Below, one piece after another: positions 24,643 through 33,197 of a stretch of 64,000 bases of DNA; the first letter of the stretch is position 1, and each line of letters begins with the position of its first letter. The notes beneath the pieces were generated by a model that worked only from the letters and a program-made list of their open reading frames with translations, made no database searches and was not told the DNA's origin. Made by a program: the position numbers and the translations under genes. Origin of the DNA: Salininema proteolyticum (GTDB taxonomy: Bacteria; Actinomycetota; Actinomycetes; Mycobacteriales; Micromonosporaceae); assembly GCF_042685645.1 (NCBI RefSeq), contig NZ_JBHUNX010000001.1, forward strand, positions 4,030,001 through 4,094,000. The letters are read 5' to 3'.

Positions 24643-25152
24643 TCAGCCCCACTGCGCTTCGCGGAGGCAGAGGTTGGGGGTGGGAAGGCTGTCGTAGGCG
24701 TCGATCGGCATGTCGATGCGCTCTTTCTGGACGATGTACCCGCCGGGTTCGAGATCTCCCTCGACCCAGTAAGTCTGCTCGGCTCCTTGCCAACCGAGCT
24801 TGTGGTTGCTCTCCCCGTCGTACCATCCGATGAAGGCGTCCACCGGAAAATTAACGTGGCGGGCTTCGCCGTCAGTGAGGCTGGTGGTCAGCTCGAACTC
24901 GGTCGTGACCACGCCTTCTTCGCGTTTGACCTCGCGGGAGGCGGTGTAGTGGACGGCCACGCCTCTGATGAAAATGGTCCCGTTGCCCTCGGCTCCAGGC
25001 GCGGGGAATCCCCTGTCGCTCATGCATTCGTCGAGTCCGGCATAGGGGTAGGTGCCGGCATGGGCGGTCGTCGGGGTGAACGCCAGTCCGGCGACTGCGA
25101 TGGCTGCGGCGGCGACGCCGCGAAGGGTTTTGCTTTCGAACATGAGGGCCAT
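24643..25152 (-). CDS. unknown secreted protein
   Basis: A 169-aa protein with a typical Sec signal (KTLRGVAAAAIAVAGLAFTPTTAHA), then a mature domain of about 130 residues with a pair of Cys (LDECMSDRGF near the start, LCLREAQWG at the end) that may form a disulfide. No family is recognised. Starts at 25152 (MALMFES) or 25143 (MFES) both keep the signal peptide; no clear ribosome site is visible. Confidence 0.7.
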   Translation of the reverse strand: MALMFESKTLRGVAAAAIAVAGLAFTPTTAHAGTYPYAGLDECMSDRGFPAPGAEGNGTIFIRGVAVHYTASREVKREEGVVTTEFELTTSLTDGEARHVNFPVDAFIGWYDGESNHKLGWQGAEQTYWVEGDLEPGGYIVQKERIDMPIDAYDSLPTPNLCLREAQWG

Positions 25153-25429
25153 GTTAGCAAGTATGTTCCATGGCGATCTCATGCACACGATTCACAATGG
25201 CCCCTGGAATGCCCTGCGGCGAACTTCGGCCCGACACTCGATCTCGAATCCGCAGGCAGGTCGGCCGTCGGTCACGGGCTCCGCATGTGACAGGAGTACT
25301 GCCTCCACGAACCCGTTCGAGGCGGGACATGCAGCGCCGCACGCACAAAGGTTCGCCCGTACAGAGGGATTCGTCTTGGAACGGCTCGGAAAAGCTCGCC
25401 GAACCCGTGTCCACGGCAGACGCAATCGC

Positions 25430-26035
25430 CTACACTCCCAGCAGCCCCCGGACGATCCTCACCGCGACCGTCTCGTCATGCGGAGCCTTTCCCGCCAGAG
25501 GGATCATGGCGCCTTCGAGAGCACCGAAGAACGCCTCGGCCACCTCCGCCGCAGGCGGTCCCGGTGGAATCACACCGGCCTTCCGCCCCTCGTCGATACG
25601 GTCGGCGGTTTGCGAAATCAGGTCTCCGACCAGTTCGGTGATCCTGCGCCCGACCGGGCTGTCCTTCCCCAGGAACTCCACCCGCAGAGTCATCATCACC
25701 CCGGCGACATCTCTTCGACAGTAGACGGCATGCCCCCTGGCCAACGCCTCCATCCACGCGACGGGACCCGTCTCTTCAGCGGCCGGGACCGCGACTTCCG
25801 CCGTCCACGTCTCGTTCACCCACTCCACCACCGCCAGCGCGAGGTCCTCCTTGCCGTCGAACTGGTGATAGAGCGCTCCGCGCGTCACTCCGGCATTCGC
25901 CGCCACCTCGGCCAGCCGCAGGTTGGGATACCCATCGGCCGACAAAAGCCTGGCGGCCGCCTCCAACAATGCGTACCGCGTCCGCCGTCGCCGCTCTGCC
26001 TGAGTGCGGCGGACGGGCTCCCTCGTCTCGGTCAT
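25430..26035 (-). CDS. TetR-family transcriptional repressor
   Basis: A 201-aa TetR-type protein. Residues about 18-65 hold the HTH (RYALLEAAARLLSADGYPNLRLAEVAANAGVTRGALYHQFDGKEDLALAVV); the remainder is an all-helical ligand domain. It is divergent from the DUF2867-like gene at 26121, with a palindrome between them (26047-26068). Repression of both genes until a ligand binds is the expected mode. Confidence 0.92.
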   Translation of the reverse strand: MTETREPVRRTQAERRRRTRYALLEAAARLLSADGYPNLRLAEVAANAGVTRGALYHQFDGKEDLALAVVEWVNETWTAEVAVPAAEETGPVAWMEALARGHAVYCRRDVAGVMMTLRVEFLGKDSPVGRRITELVGDLISQTADRIDEGRKAGVIPPGPPAAEVAEAFFGALEGAMIPLAGKAPHDETVAVRIVRGLLGV

Positions 26036-26046
26036 GCCTCTATCTT

Positions 26047-26068
26047 ACATACAGTCGTGTACGTATGT
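26047..26068. promoter_or_regulatory. TetR-type operator
   Basis: ACATAC (26047-26052) and GTATGT (26063-26068) form the outer arms of a 22-bp dyad, 11 nt upstream of the TetR start codon on the minus strand. Its place over the divergent promoter region supports the operator call. Confidence 0.6.
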
Positions 26069-26120
26069 TATGTTCGGGTCAGGCGCCGCCGACGGCGCCC
26101 CTCCGAAAGGACGAGAGCAC

Positions 26121-26612
26121 ATGGAAACCGACCTGCCCGTTCGACAACGACACGAAATTCCGAACGAGATCCTCTCCATCAGCAGCTGGGACGAATTCGA
26201 CTACGCCGACGCGTTCACCCTCACCGCCGACGGCACCTCACGGTGGACCGCCGAGCAGTGGGCGCGCGCCGCCTTCGGCGACCGGCCCAGCTGGCAAGCG
26301 GCCTTCATCTTCCGCGTCCAGCTCAAACTGCGCCTCCACTGGAGGGCCTCTCCCGACCACGTCTCCGGCGCCCGCATCGCCGAGAAGACGGACGAATGGA
26401 TCCGCCTCGAGGCGTCCGGCCCGATACTCGAGGACCAGATGATCTTCCACGTCAACGACCAAGAGGCGTCCCTGGCGGTCTTCATGCGCTACCTGACGCC
26501 GAAAGGCGAGCGCACCTGGACCAGGCTTTCTCCGGTCCACCGCAGTCTCGCACCGGGTCTACTGCGCGACACCTACGAGAAACTCCGCTCCGGGAAGGCG
26601 GCCCGGCGGTGA
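26121..26612 (+). CDS. DUF2867-like protein, probable TetR target
   Basis: A 163-aa soluble protein. The sequence (WDEFDYADAFTLTADG; AAFGDRPSWQAAFIFRVQLKLRL; IAEKTDEWIRLEASGPILEDQMIFHV; LSPVHRSLAPGLLRDTYEKL) matches my recollection of DUF2867-type, SRPBCC-like proteins found next to TetR regulators. These are thought to bind a hydrophobic ligand. The frame opens at 26004, but ATG at 26121 follows AAAGGACGAGAG and lies beyond the operator, so it is preferred. Confidence 0.75.
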   Translation: METDLPVRQRHEIPNEILSISSWDEFDYADAFTLTADGTSRWTAEQWARAAFGDRPSWQAAFIFRVQLKLRLHWRASPDHVSGARIAEKTDEWIRLEASGPILEDQMIFHVNDQEASLAVFMRYLTPKGERTWTRLSPVHRSLAPGLLRDTYEKLRSGKAARR

Positions 26613-27095
26613 GCCACGACCTTCGCCGCCGCTGAACCTCCGAACAGGCAACGGCCGACGGAAACCGATCCCCGAATGTCAGGACGGCACACCGTCGGCC
26701 GACCGACGCACCAATGCCCAAAGCACTGGGCTGTCCTCCCCCACCCCTGCTCGGTGTGCCCCGGAATGCTCATCGACGCCGGGCTAGAACGACTATTGAC
26801 GGGAATTCAATAGAACCCGGCTCTACTTCGCAACCACGGCGTATCGACACGCTCGATCGCGCATCGCCAGGTCAGCACCTCTCATCCCATTCAGCCAGTA
26901 CGGAGAGACGGAGTTTCAAGATGCGCCGAGAAATCGGACAGAACGTACCGCCGTCCTCGCATACGCCCGTGGGAACACTGCCCTGGCCGATAGTTCCTTT
27001 ATGGCTGATCAACTACCTCACCTATTGGGGCAGATGGCGATTGTCGGCATGTGAAACGCTTTCTTCCGGCTCGGCCGCAGAACGTTAGACTCCCC
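26613..27095. other. gap without a recognisable gene
   Basis: Open frames in this 483-nt stretch lack coding character. A -10-like TTAGACT at about 27086 suggests the next gene has a leaderless mRNA. Confidence 0.4.
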
Positions 27096-27737
27096 ATGAA
27101 CCCCGTAGCAGCCCCCAATTCTGTCGGCGACGGCACCCTTGTCGGCATACTCGTCATCGGCTCCGGCCTCGCCCTCTTGGCCTTCGTGACCATACGCGGG
27201 TCGAAGGGAGAGTCACCCCTATGGCCGTGGCCCAAGGCGGAAACAGCCGAGCAGATCCGCGAAGCCCGGAAGGCCGGGCTATTCTCCGGAGGTCTCGGCA
27301 TCCTGATTTTCGCCGCCGGAGTCGTACTTCTCGCCGCGGAAGACGGCTACTGGGGAGGTGAAACCACAATCCATGTCGTCTACGCCCTCTTGATGTGTGG
27401 AACTGCCGCCGGTTGGCTGGCGGCAAAGGTCCGGCGATGGAGAGCTGGCGTGTTCGCACACAGGCCGGCCATGAGACATCGGGCCCTGTTCACCACGGAT
27501 GCCCGGGACGACAGACGTCTGGGGCGCGTGGCGGCCCTCCTCCCCGTCGGTGGAATGCTCTTCGGGATGGCGTACCTGGGTGGCACCTTGGGCATGCCGG
27601 ACTGGTGGGTCTATCCCACGATCGCCGTCGGCATCGCCGCTTGCCTTCTGTATCCGCTGTTCGCCTGGATGATCCTGTGGTTCAATCGGCCCCGTGCACT
27701 GGTGTTCCCCGAGTACCGTGACGAAGCGGGTGGATGA
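27096..27737 (+). CDS. unknown integral membrane protein, four helices
   Basis: A 213-aa protein with four hydrophobic segments (LVGILVIGSGLALLAFVTI; GGLGILIFAAGVVLLAA; VVYALLMCGTAAGWLAA; VGIAACLLYPLFAWMILWF) and a basic cytoplasmic loop. No family is recognised. The start at 27096 puts the first helix near the N-terminus; there is no ribosome site. A shared terminator follows at 27896. Confidence 0.7.
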   Translation: MNPVAAPNSVGDGTLVGILVIGSGLALLAFVTIRGSKGESPLWPWPKAETAEQIREARKAGLFSGGLGILIFAAGVVLLAAEDGYWGGETTIHVVYALLMCGTAAGWLAAKVRRWRAGVFAHRPAMRHRALFTTDARDDRRLGRVAALLPVGGMLFGMAYLGGTLGMPDWWVYPTIAVGIAACLLYPLFAWMILWFNRPRALVFPEYRDEAGG

Positions 27738-27895
27738 CGAGGAAGCTCCGAAAACGGTGACGTGCGCGAGTACCTGACGAATGCACGGACGTCGGGCGGA
27801 GCTGGCGCAAGAACGGCCGCCTCGATCATGGGTGAAAGCCGGTGGCGCCGGAGGCTGAGACCGTCGAATGCCGGTTCACACCGGAAACGACAAAA

Positions 27896-27932
27896 CCGCG
27901 GGGCATGGGAGTCAACCTCCCATGCCCCGCGG
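27896..27932. terminator. strong bidirectional terminator
   Basis: A perfect 16-bp stem (27896-27911 with 27917-27932; arm starts CCGCGGGGCATGGGAG) and a 5-nt loop lie between the membrane-protein gene and the convergent LPXTG gene. Confidence 0.9.
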
Positions 27933-27987
27933 TCTCGCGTTTTCACCGGGGTTCTGAGAACCCCTGCGCTCTGGCGCTCAATACGCC

Positions 27988-29214
27988 TTAGTGCTCGGCG
28001 GCGACCTTCCGGCGGCGGGCCATCCAAACGGCGCCCACTCCGACGATCAGCGCGGCCGAGGCCGAGACGATGATCCAGGTCTGGTCGTTACCGGTGGTCG
28101 GCAGCTTCTCGGCGATGTCCTTCACGTCGCCGGAGAAGTAGATCCAGCCCTCGGAGGTGAAGAAGTAGTCGTCGGAGATCTGCTCGTCCTCGGCGACCTC
28201 GGTGAGCTGGAACTGGTTGCCGCCCTCGAGGTCGACGTACTCGGTCAGACCCTCCAGGTCGGACTCGCTGAAGTCGTAGGCGACGTAGGCGGCGATCTCG
28301 TTGTCGCCGACGGCGTTCAGCACGTTGTACTGGACCGGGGTCGACTCGGAGGGGGCGTAAGTCTTGCCGACCTCGGGGTCGAAGTCCGTGATGACGCAGG
28401 CGGCGCCGTAATCGGTGGTCCGGCAGTTGTCGTAGTCCGCCGCGACCTCCACGTTGCCGGTCAGGGCCTCGTCCCAGTAGTTCTCGCCCAGGACGTACTC
28501 GTCGAGGTCGATCGAGTTGGAGAAGTGCACGATCGTGCCGGCGCGGTCGTCGAACGAGGTGTTCTCCTCGTAGACGCGGACCTGGGGGCCGGCGGTGACC
28601 GTCTCGCCCGGGTTGGCGTTCGTCAACTCGTGGTCGAGGTAGCCGAAGAGGTAGGGCCGGTTGAGCTCGTCGTCCTCTTCACCGTCCTCGCCCTCCTCGG
28701 GGTCGGGCAGTTCGGGGTCGGGAAGCTCTTCCCCGTCCTTGGACTCGACGGTGATGGTGCCGGTCTGAACGGCGACCTCCTCGCCGTCGGCCTCGACGGA
28801 GAACGTGTATCCGACGGTGGCGCCGGGCTCGGCGTCCTCACCGGCGTTGAGGAGGAAGTCGGGTCCGTCGACGATGCCGGTGCAGGAGATCATGGCGCCT
28901 TCGACGCCGCAGTCGGCCGCCGCGCCGGCCTCCAGGGAGACGATTCCCTCGGCGTCCAGCTCGAACTCGAAACCGTGGTCCTCGCCGAGGAAGTAGTCGC
29001 TCACCGAGACTTCCTGGCCGTCGCCGAAGAAGGCGGGGTCGGAGGTCTCCTGAAGGGCGCCTTCGAGGTCGGAGAACTCGAGGACGCGTTCGGGGAGGTC
29101 ATTGTCGACCTCGCCGGAGTCCTGGGCGAAGGCCGGGGCCGCGGTGCTGAGGGCGAGAAGGGCCGCACCGCAGGCGGCACCGCTCCGGATAAGGGTGGAA
29201 TTTCTAAGAGACAA
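27988..29214 (-). CDS. LPXTG-anchored cell-wall surface protein
   Basis: A 408-aa protein with a Sec signal (GAACGAALLALSTAAPAFA), a long acidic beta-rich ectodomain and a complete sorting signal at the C-terminus: LPTTG, a hydrophobic helix (IIVSASAALIVGVGAVWMA) and a basic tail (RRRKVAAEH). A sortase would link it to peptidoglycan; no sortase gene is in this window. A Pro/Glu/Asp spacer (about 165-190) divides two similar-looking beta domains. The start is TTG at 29214 with GGA about 7 nt upstream. Confidence 0.88.
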   Translation of the reverse strand: MSLRNSTLIRSGAACGAALLALSTAAPAFAQDSGEVDNDLPERVLEFSDLEGALQETSDPAFFGDGQEVSVSDYFLGEDHGFEFELDAEGIVSLEAGAAADCGVEGAMISCTGIVDGPDFLLNAGEDAEPGATVGYTFSVEADGEEVAVQTGTITVESKDGEELPDPELPDPEEGEDGEEDDELNRPYLFGYLDHELTNANPGETVTAGPQVRVYEENTSFDDRAGTIVHFSNSIDLDEYVLGENYWDEALTGNVEVAADYDNCRTTDYGAACVITDFDPEVGKTYAPSESTPVQYNVLNAVGDNEIAAYVAYDFSESDLEGLTEYVDLEGGNQFQLTEVAEDEQISDDYFFTSEGWIYFSGDVKDIAEKLPTTGNDQTWIIVSASAALIVGVGAVWMARRRKVAAEH

Positions 29215-29410
29215 TGGGGTTCCAATTCTGGGGTATCTGCGGGAGCCTTCAGGGAAAGGCGCCCTTTTCGTGTACTACGCTGGAAACACGCCCCCGTGAG
29301 CGCACCGGTTGCGGAAATCCCGTTTCGTGTCGAAGTCGAGATCCCACAGTGACCTACCAGTCGGAAACCCCTGCCGGACGGCAGAGAACATTCCTCTACG
29401 CGATGAACAC

Positions 29411-29448
29411 CGCCGCGAGTTCTCGTGAATACCCGAGAACTCGCGGCG
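29411..29448 (-). terminator. terminator of the two-gene operon upstream
   Basis: CGCCGCGAGTTCTCG (29411-29425) pairs perfectly over 15 bp with 29434-29448; 8-nt loop. It lies 170 nt past the stop at 29619 on the minus strand. The rest of 29215-29618 shows no gene. Confidence 0.8.
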
Positions 29449-29618
29449 CGACTTGACGCCGATGCTGTTCAAACCGAGGTCGCGAAAAACGGCGCAGACA
29501 TCAGGTAACGAGCTCCGAATGACGACGGCCAGCGCGACGCGCCATCCCCTTGTCGAGACGGCTGGACAGCGGAGGGGCACCGAAGAACGTTCCTCCGGTG
29601 ACATGGCCGCGACTGCCG

Positions 29619-30044
29619 TTACCGCTGCCCGGCGGGATTCTGGATCTGAGTCCGGTGCCGTATTCCGAGGTACGCGAGCTGAGCGCCGGCGATCCACCCG
29701 ACGAACCATACGGTGAGCAGAACCCTGACGCCGAACCCGGTTGATTCGATGCCATAGGCGATTCCGAGTCCGAACGCGGCGATCACGGAACCGACAGCGG
29801 TGTCCGCGAACCGGGTGATGACCTTCGCGGTCAATGACGGACTACTCGGATCCCGGCCGACGCGTCGGCTCGCTGCGTGCCAGCAGAAAGCCGCAGCAAG
29901 GCCCACTGCCAGTAGTACGATCTGCGTCCATACGGCGGCGTCGAAGAGCATCTGGGCGGATACGGTCATCGAAGCGACGACCGTGGACCCGACTGCCATG
30001 GCCCAGCTTGCCGGCGATGTCGATGGGCGAGTCCGATCGGTCAT
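29619..30044 (-). CDS. small membrane protein paired with a cationic secreted protein
   Basis: A 141-aa protein with four membrane helices (SWAMAVGSTVVASMTVSAQML; TQIVLLAVGLAAAFCW; VGSVIAAFGLGIAYGI; VLLTVWFVGWIAGAQLAYLGI). GAGGA lies 8 nt before the ATG. It follows the secreted-protein gene at 30139 by 94 nt on the same strand, and a terminator ends the unit. Small four-helix proteins next to cationic peptide genes are often immunity proteins; that role is inferred here from arrangement alone. Confidence 0.65.
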   Translation of the reverse strand: MTDRTRPSTSPASWAMAVGSTVVASMTVSAQMLFDAAVWTQIVLLAVGLAAAFCWHAASRRVGRDPSSPSLTAKVITRFADTAVGSVIAAFGLGIAYGIESTGFGVRVLLTVWFVGWIAGAQLAYLGIRHRTQIQNPAGQR

Positions 30045-30138
30045 GGTCCATCCTCGGGAAAATAGAAGTTCGGGGAGTTCCTTCGAGGCGGCCGATACGG
30101 CCGCCTCGAAGGTCGCTGTTCACTGACCTATTGGCCGA

Positions 30139-30738
30139 TCAGGCGAAGATGGTGGGCGTGCACTTGACCCCGTAAATGGCCAGTGTCGCCGCCAAGCCGG
30201 CGACTCCGCCTTTGACGAGGACCTTCAGCCCGCGCTTGGAAGCCTCCTTGGCGATCTTCGACGCCACGGACTTCCACTTCTTCTTCTTGGCATCCGTCTC
30301 GACGGACTTCCACACCTTGACGAGCTTGTCGACCGGACCGCCGATCACACCGCCCAGCAGGCAGAGACCGTAGGCCTTCCAACCGCGCAGAACCGGTTGC
30401 TCCGAATCGATCGGCTCCTCGGCCTCACGGCCCAGATCTTCGGCCGAGGCGATCCCGGCCTCCATGTCGTCGGCGACCTGTTGGCCATAGCGGTCAACGA
30501 TGGCGTCCCGGTTGAGCTCGCCGTTCTCGCCGATAACTCCCGGCTCGTGGAGGAACTCGAGGTACTCGGCGAGAAGGTCCACCTCCTCGTTCGTGTACTC
30601 GGATTCCAGCTCGCCGGCCTGAGCAGGGGCACCGATCAGGCCGGCGGCGAGAGATGCACCGAACAGAGCGGTGATTGATAGCACTATCCAGCGCACGGCG
30701 GGGGACGTGCGCGATACGATGTTCGCTTCCACTGTCAT
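30139..30738 (-). CDS. secreted precursor with cationic C-terminal domain
   Basis: A 199-aa protein in three parts: a signal peptide (VRWIVLSITALFGASLAAGLIGAPAQA), an acidic middle (about 42-110, rich in Glu and Asp) and a basic, hydrophobic C-terminal part of about 85 residues (LCLLGGVIGGPVDKLVKVWK; a KKKK run; then GLKVLVKGGVAGLAATLAI) with two Cys that could form a disulfide. The layout of acidic pro-region plus cationic, Gly-rich end resembles secreted antimicrobial precursors, but no known family is recognised. Confidence 0.65.
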   Translation of the reverse strand: MTVEANIVSRTSPAVRWIVLSITALFGASLAAGLIGAPAQAGELESEYTNEEVDLLAEYLEFLHEPGVIGENGELNRDAIVDRYGQQVADDMEAGIASAEDLGREAEEPIDSEQPVLRGWKAYGLCLLGGVIGGPVDKLVKVWKSVETDAKKKKWKSVASKIAKEASKRGLKVLVKGGVAGLAATLAIYGVKCTPTIFA

Positions 30739-31228
30739 GCCTTTCTCATCATTGGAGGCAGTGGTTTCGGGGATGGGCAGTGCGGTGCAACGCAGTGTCC
30801 ATCTCTTAAGGTTGTTTCACAACCCGGAACATCGTAGGTGCCGTGATCATCGCGAGATCAATGATCTACATACTGAGTTAGTTTCACCACTGGCCGATCG
30901 GTCGGCACAGATGCGACGTCAACCCGGCCGCACGACTCACCGCCATCGCCGATTCCCTCTCGCTCTTTGGATTTCAGGCCGCACACGTCCGCGACAGGAC
31001 CCACCGAGTTCGCGCATGTTCCGAAGGCCGATTTCCAGCCTATGAACCTGTTTCAGCCGTGGAGGCGGTGCCCGGCAGGGGCACGGGGCCTCCACTTCGG
31101 GCGTCACTTCGAGAACCTTCAGGGCACGCGTCCTCATGAATCCGGGCTGAGCTCGGGGACCCCGTTCTCGTGGAGCTCAGGAGATTCCACGGCGACCTTG
31201 CCGCCGAAAATTCCGCCGGGCACGCAGA
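30739..31228. other. gap upstream of the cationic-protein operon
   Basis: No gene is supported. The part nearest 30740-30880 is AT-richer and should carry the operon promoter; the remainder is unremarkable until the argG terminator. Confidence 0.4.
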
Positions 31229-31269
31229 CGGCGGCCCGCCCGGCATTCACGATGCCGGGCGGGCCGCCG
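31229..31269 (-). terminator. argG terminator, 18-bp stem
   Basis: A perfect 18-bp stem (31229-31246 with 31252-31269) and a 5-nt loop start 23 nt past the argG stop. Confidence 0.9.
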
Positions 31270-31292
31270 TTGGGACTGGTCCAGACGTTTGT

Positions 31293-32735
31293 TCAGTCGT
31301 TGCCCGACTCCATGGCCGCGGCGTCGAGGAACTCCTCCTGGCCGGGAGCCTCGCCGCGAGAGGCGATGGCGACCGCTCCGCCCGAGTCCATCGCGCCGAT
31401 CAAACCGGTCGACGCGGCCTGGGCCGCGCCGATCCGCTTCGTCTGGCCGACGAGGCCGATTTCGGCGTACTGCTCCAGCCGCGAGCGCGAGTCGGAGATG
31501 TCGAGGTTGCGCATGGTCAGCTGGCCGATGCGGTCGAGCGGTCCGAAGGCGGAGTCCTCTGTCCGCTCCATGGACAGCTTGTCCGGGTGGTAGCTGAAGG
31601 CCGGCCCCGAGGTGTCGAGGATCGAGTAGTCCTCACCCCTCCTCAACCGCAGGGTGACGGAGCCGGTGACGGCGGCGCCGACCCAGCGCTGCAGGGATTC
31701 GCGGATCATCAGCGACTGTGGGTCGAGCCACCGGCCCTCGTAGAGCAGGCGGCCCAGGCGGCGGCCCTCGTTGTGGTACTGGGCGACGGTGTCCTCGTTG
31801 TGGATGGCGTTGACGAGCCGCTCGTAGGCGTGGTGCAGCAGCGCCATGCCCGGGGCCTCGTAGATGCCGCGGCTCTTGGCCTCGATGATGCGGTTCTCGA
31901 TCTGGTCGGACATGCCCAGTCCGTGGCGGCCGCCGATGGCGTTGGCCTCCAGGACGAGGTCCACGGCGGAGCCGAACTCCTTGCCGTTGATGGCCACGGG
32001 ACGTCCTTGTTCGAAGTCGATGGTGACGTCTTCGGAGGGAATCTCGACCTCGGGGTCCCAGAACCGCACGCCCATGATCGGGTCGACCTGCTCGATGCCG
32101 ACGTCGAGGTGTTCCAGGGCCTTGGCCTCGTGGGTGGCGCCCCAGATGTTGGCGTCGGTGGAGTAGGCCTTCTCCTTGCTGTCGCGGTAGGGGAGTCCGC
32201 GCTCGGTGAGCCATTCGGACATCTCGGCGCGGCCGCCGAGCTCGGAGACGAAGGCCGGGTCCAGCCACGGCTTGTAGATCCGCAGCTGGGGGTTGGCCAG
32301 CAGTCCGTAGCGGTAGAACCGCTCGATGTCGTTGCCCTTGTAAGTGGAGCCGTCACCCCAGATCTGGACGTCGTCCTCCATCATGGCGCGCACGAGGAGC
32401 GTGCCGGTGACGACCCGTCCGATCGGGGTGGTGTTGAAGTAGGTGCGCCCGCCGGAGCGGGTGTGGAAGGCGCCGCAGGCGATGGCCGCGAGGCCTTCTT
32501 CGACGAGGGCTTCCTTGCAGTCGACCAGACGGGCGATCTCGGCGCCGTAGTCGGCGCCGCGGCCGGGCACCGAGGCGATGTCAGGTTCGTCGTACTGGCC
32601 GATGTCGGCGGTGTAGGCACAGGGAACGGCGCCCTTTTCGCGCATCCAGGCGACCGCCACCGAGGTATCGAGACCGCCGGAGAAGGCGATTCCGACGCGT
32701 TCACCGACTGGCAGAGCGGAGAGAACTTTCGACAT
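31293..32735 (-). CDS. argG: argininosuccinate synthase
   Basis: A 480-aa enzyme of arginine synthesis that joins citrulline and aspartate using ATP. The PP-loop is visible near the N-terminus (IAFSGGLDTSVAVAWM), with later family motifs (YTADIGQYDEPDI, IWGDGSTYKGNDIERFYRYG, GRRHGLGMSDQIENR-type segment). The length and sequence match the longer, E. coli-type branch (about 450 residues) rather than the 400-residue form common in actinobacteria. The start at 32735 (MSKVLSALP) has a -10-like TACTAAT only 5 nt upstream, suggesting a leaderless mRNA. It is monocistronic; no other arg genes are nearby. Confidence 0.95.
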   Translation of the reverse strand: MSKVLSALPVGERVGIAFSGGLDTSVAVAWMREKGAVPCAYTADIGQYDEPDIASVPGRGADYGAEIARLVDCKEALVEEGLAAIACGAFHTRSGGRTYFNTTPIGRVVTGTLLVRAMMEDDVQIWGDGSTYKGNDIERFYRYGLLANPQLRIYKPWLDPAFVSELGGRAEMSEWLTERGLPYRDSKEKAYSTDANIWGATHEAKALEHLDVGIEQVDPIMGVRFWDPEVEIPSEDVTIDFEQGRPVAINGKEFGSAVDLVLEANAIGGRHGLGMSDQIENRIIEAKSRGIYEAPGMALLHHAYERLVNAIHNEDTVAQYHNEGRRLGRLLYEGRWLDPQSLMIRESLQRWVGAAVTGSVTLRLRRGEDYSILDTSGPAFSYHPDKLSMERTEDSAFGPLDRIGQLTMRNLDISDSRSRLEQYAEIGLVGQTKRIGAAQAASTGLIGAMDSGGAVAIASRGEAPGQEEFLDAAAMESGND

Positions 32736-32760
32736 GAGTATTAGTATGCGCTTGTCAGAA

Positions 32761-32780
32761 TTATTATGCAATACATGATT
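32761..32780 (-). promoter_or_regulatory. ARG-box-like site upstream of argG
   Basis: On the minus strand AATCATGTATTGCATAATAA (32780-32761) contains ATTGCATA, the half-site typical of actinobacterial ArgR boxes, with a CATG in the other half. It lies about 25-45 nt before the start codon, in the -35 region. The call rests on similarity to remembered consensus only. Confidence 0.4.
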
Positions 32781-33120
32781 CCTGAGTCATGGCTCACATT
32801 TCTGTGGCGGCGCCGGGCGACGGCCATCCGCGTGGCCACCGTCGCGGCATGGACGGCATCAAGATTCACTGGTCAGAACCCTATTCTTCCCCTGTCCCAC
32901 CGGTTGGAACGATGGAGCGACAGATAGGCTCCCCGCTTTCCTCCTCCGGCTGACCGGACCGTCCCGCTATCCGGACATTCCCAGGTCTCACCGCATACCG
33001 GCGCGGAGGAGGCCGGTGGGACGGGCGATTCTCGGCCTGGCGGGCTTCCCCGAATGGACTTGAGGGGTCGGGCGGAGGGCCGCCGCGCCGGATCGGTGCC
33101 CTCCCCGCTGAGGCCAGGGC

Positions 33121-33146
33121 GGTGAGCCGCGCCGACGCGGTTCACC
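33121..33146 (+). terminator. hairpin in front of the AfsR-like gene
   Basis: GGTGAGCCGCG pairs with CGCGGTTCACC (11 bp, one G-T) around a 4-nt loop, 51 nt before the regulator start. The remainder of 32781-33120 shows no gene. Confidence 0.45.
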
Positions 33147-33197
33147 GCTCCTTCCACCGCCTTGCCCCTACCGAGTAGGACCGACTAGATTGCAAGT

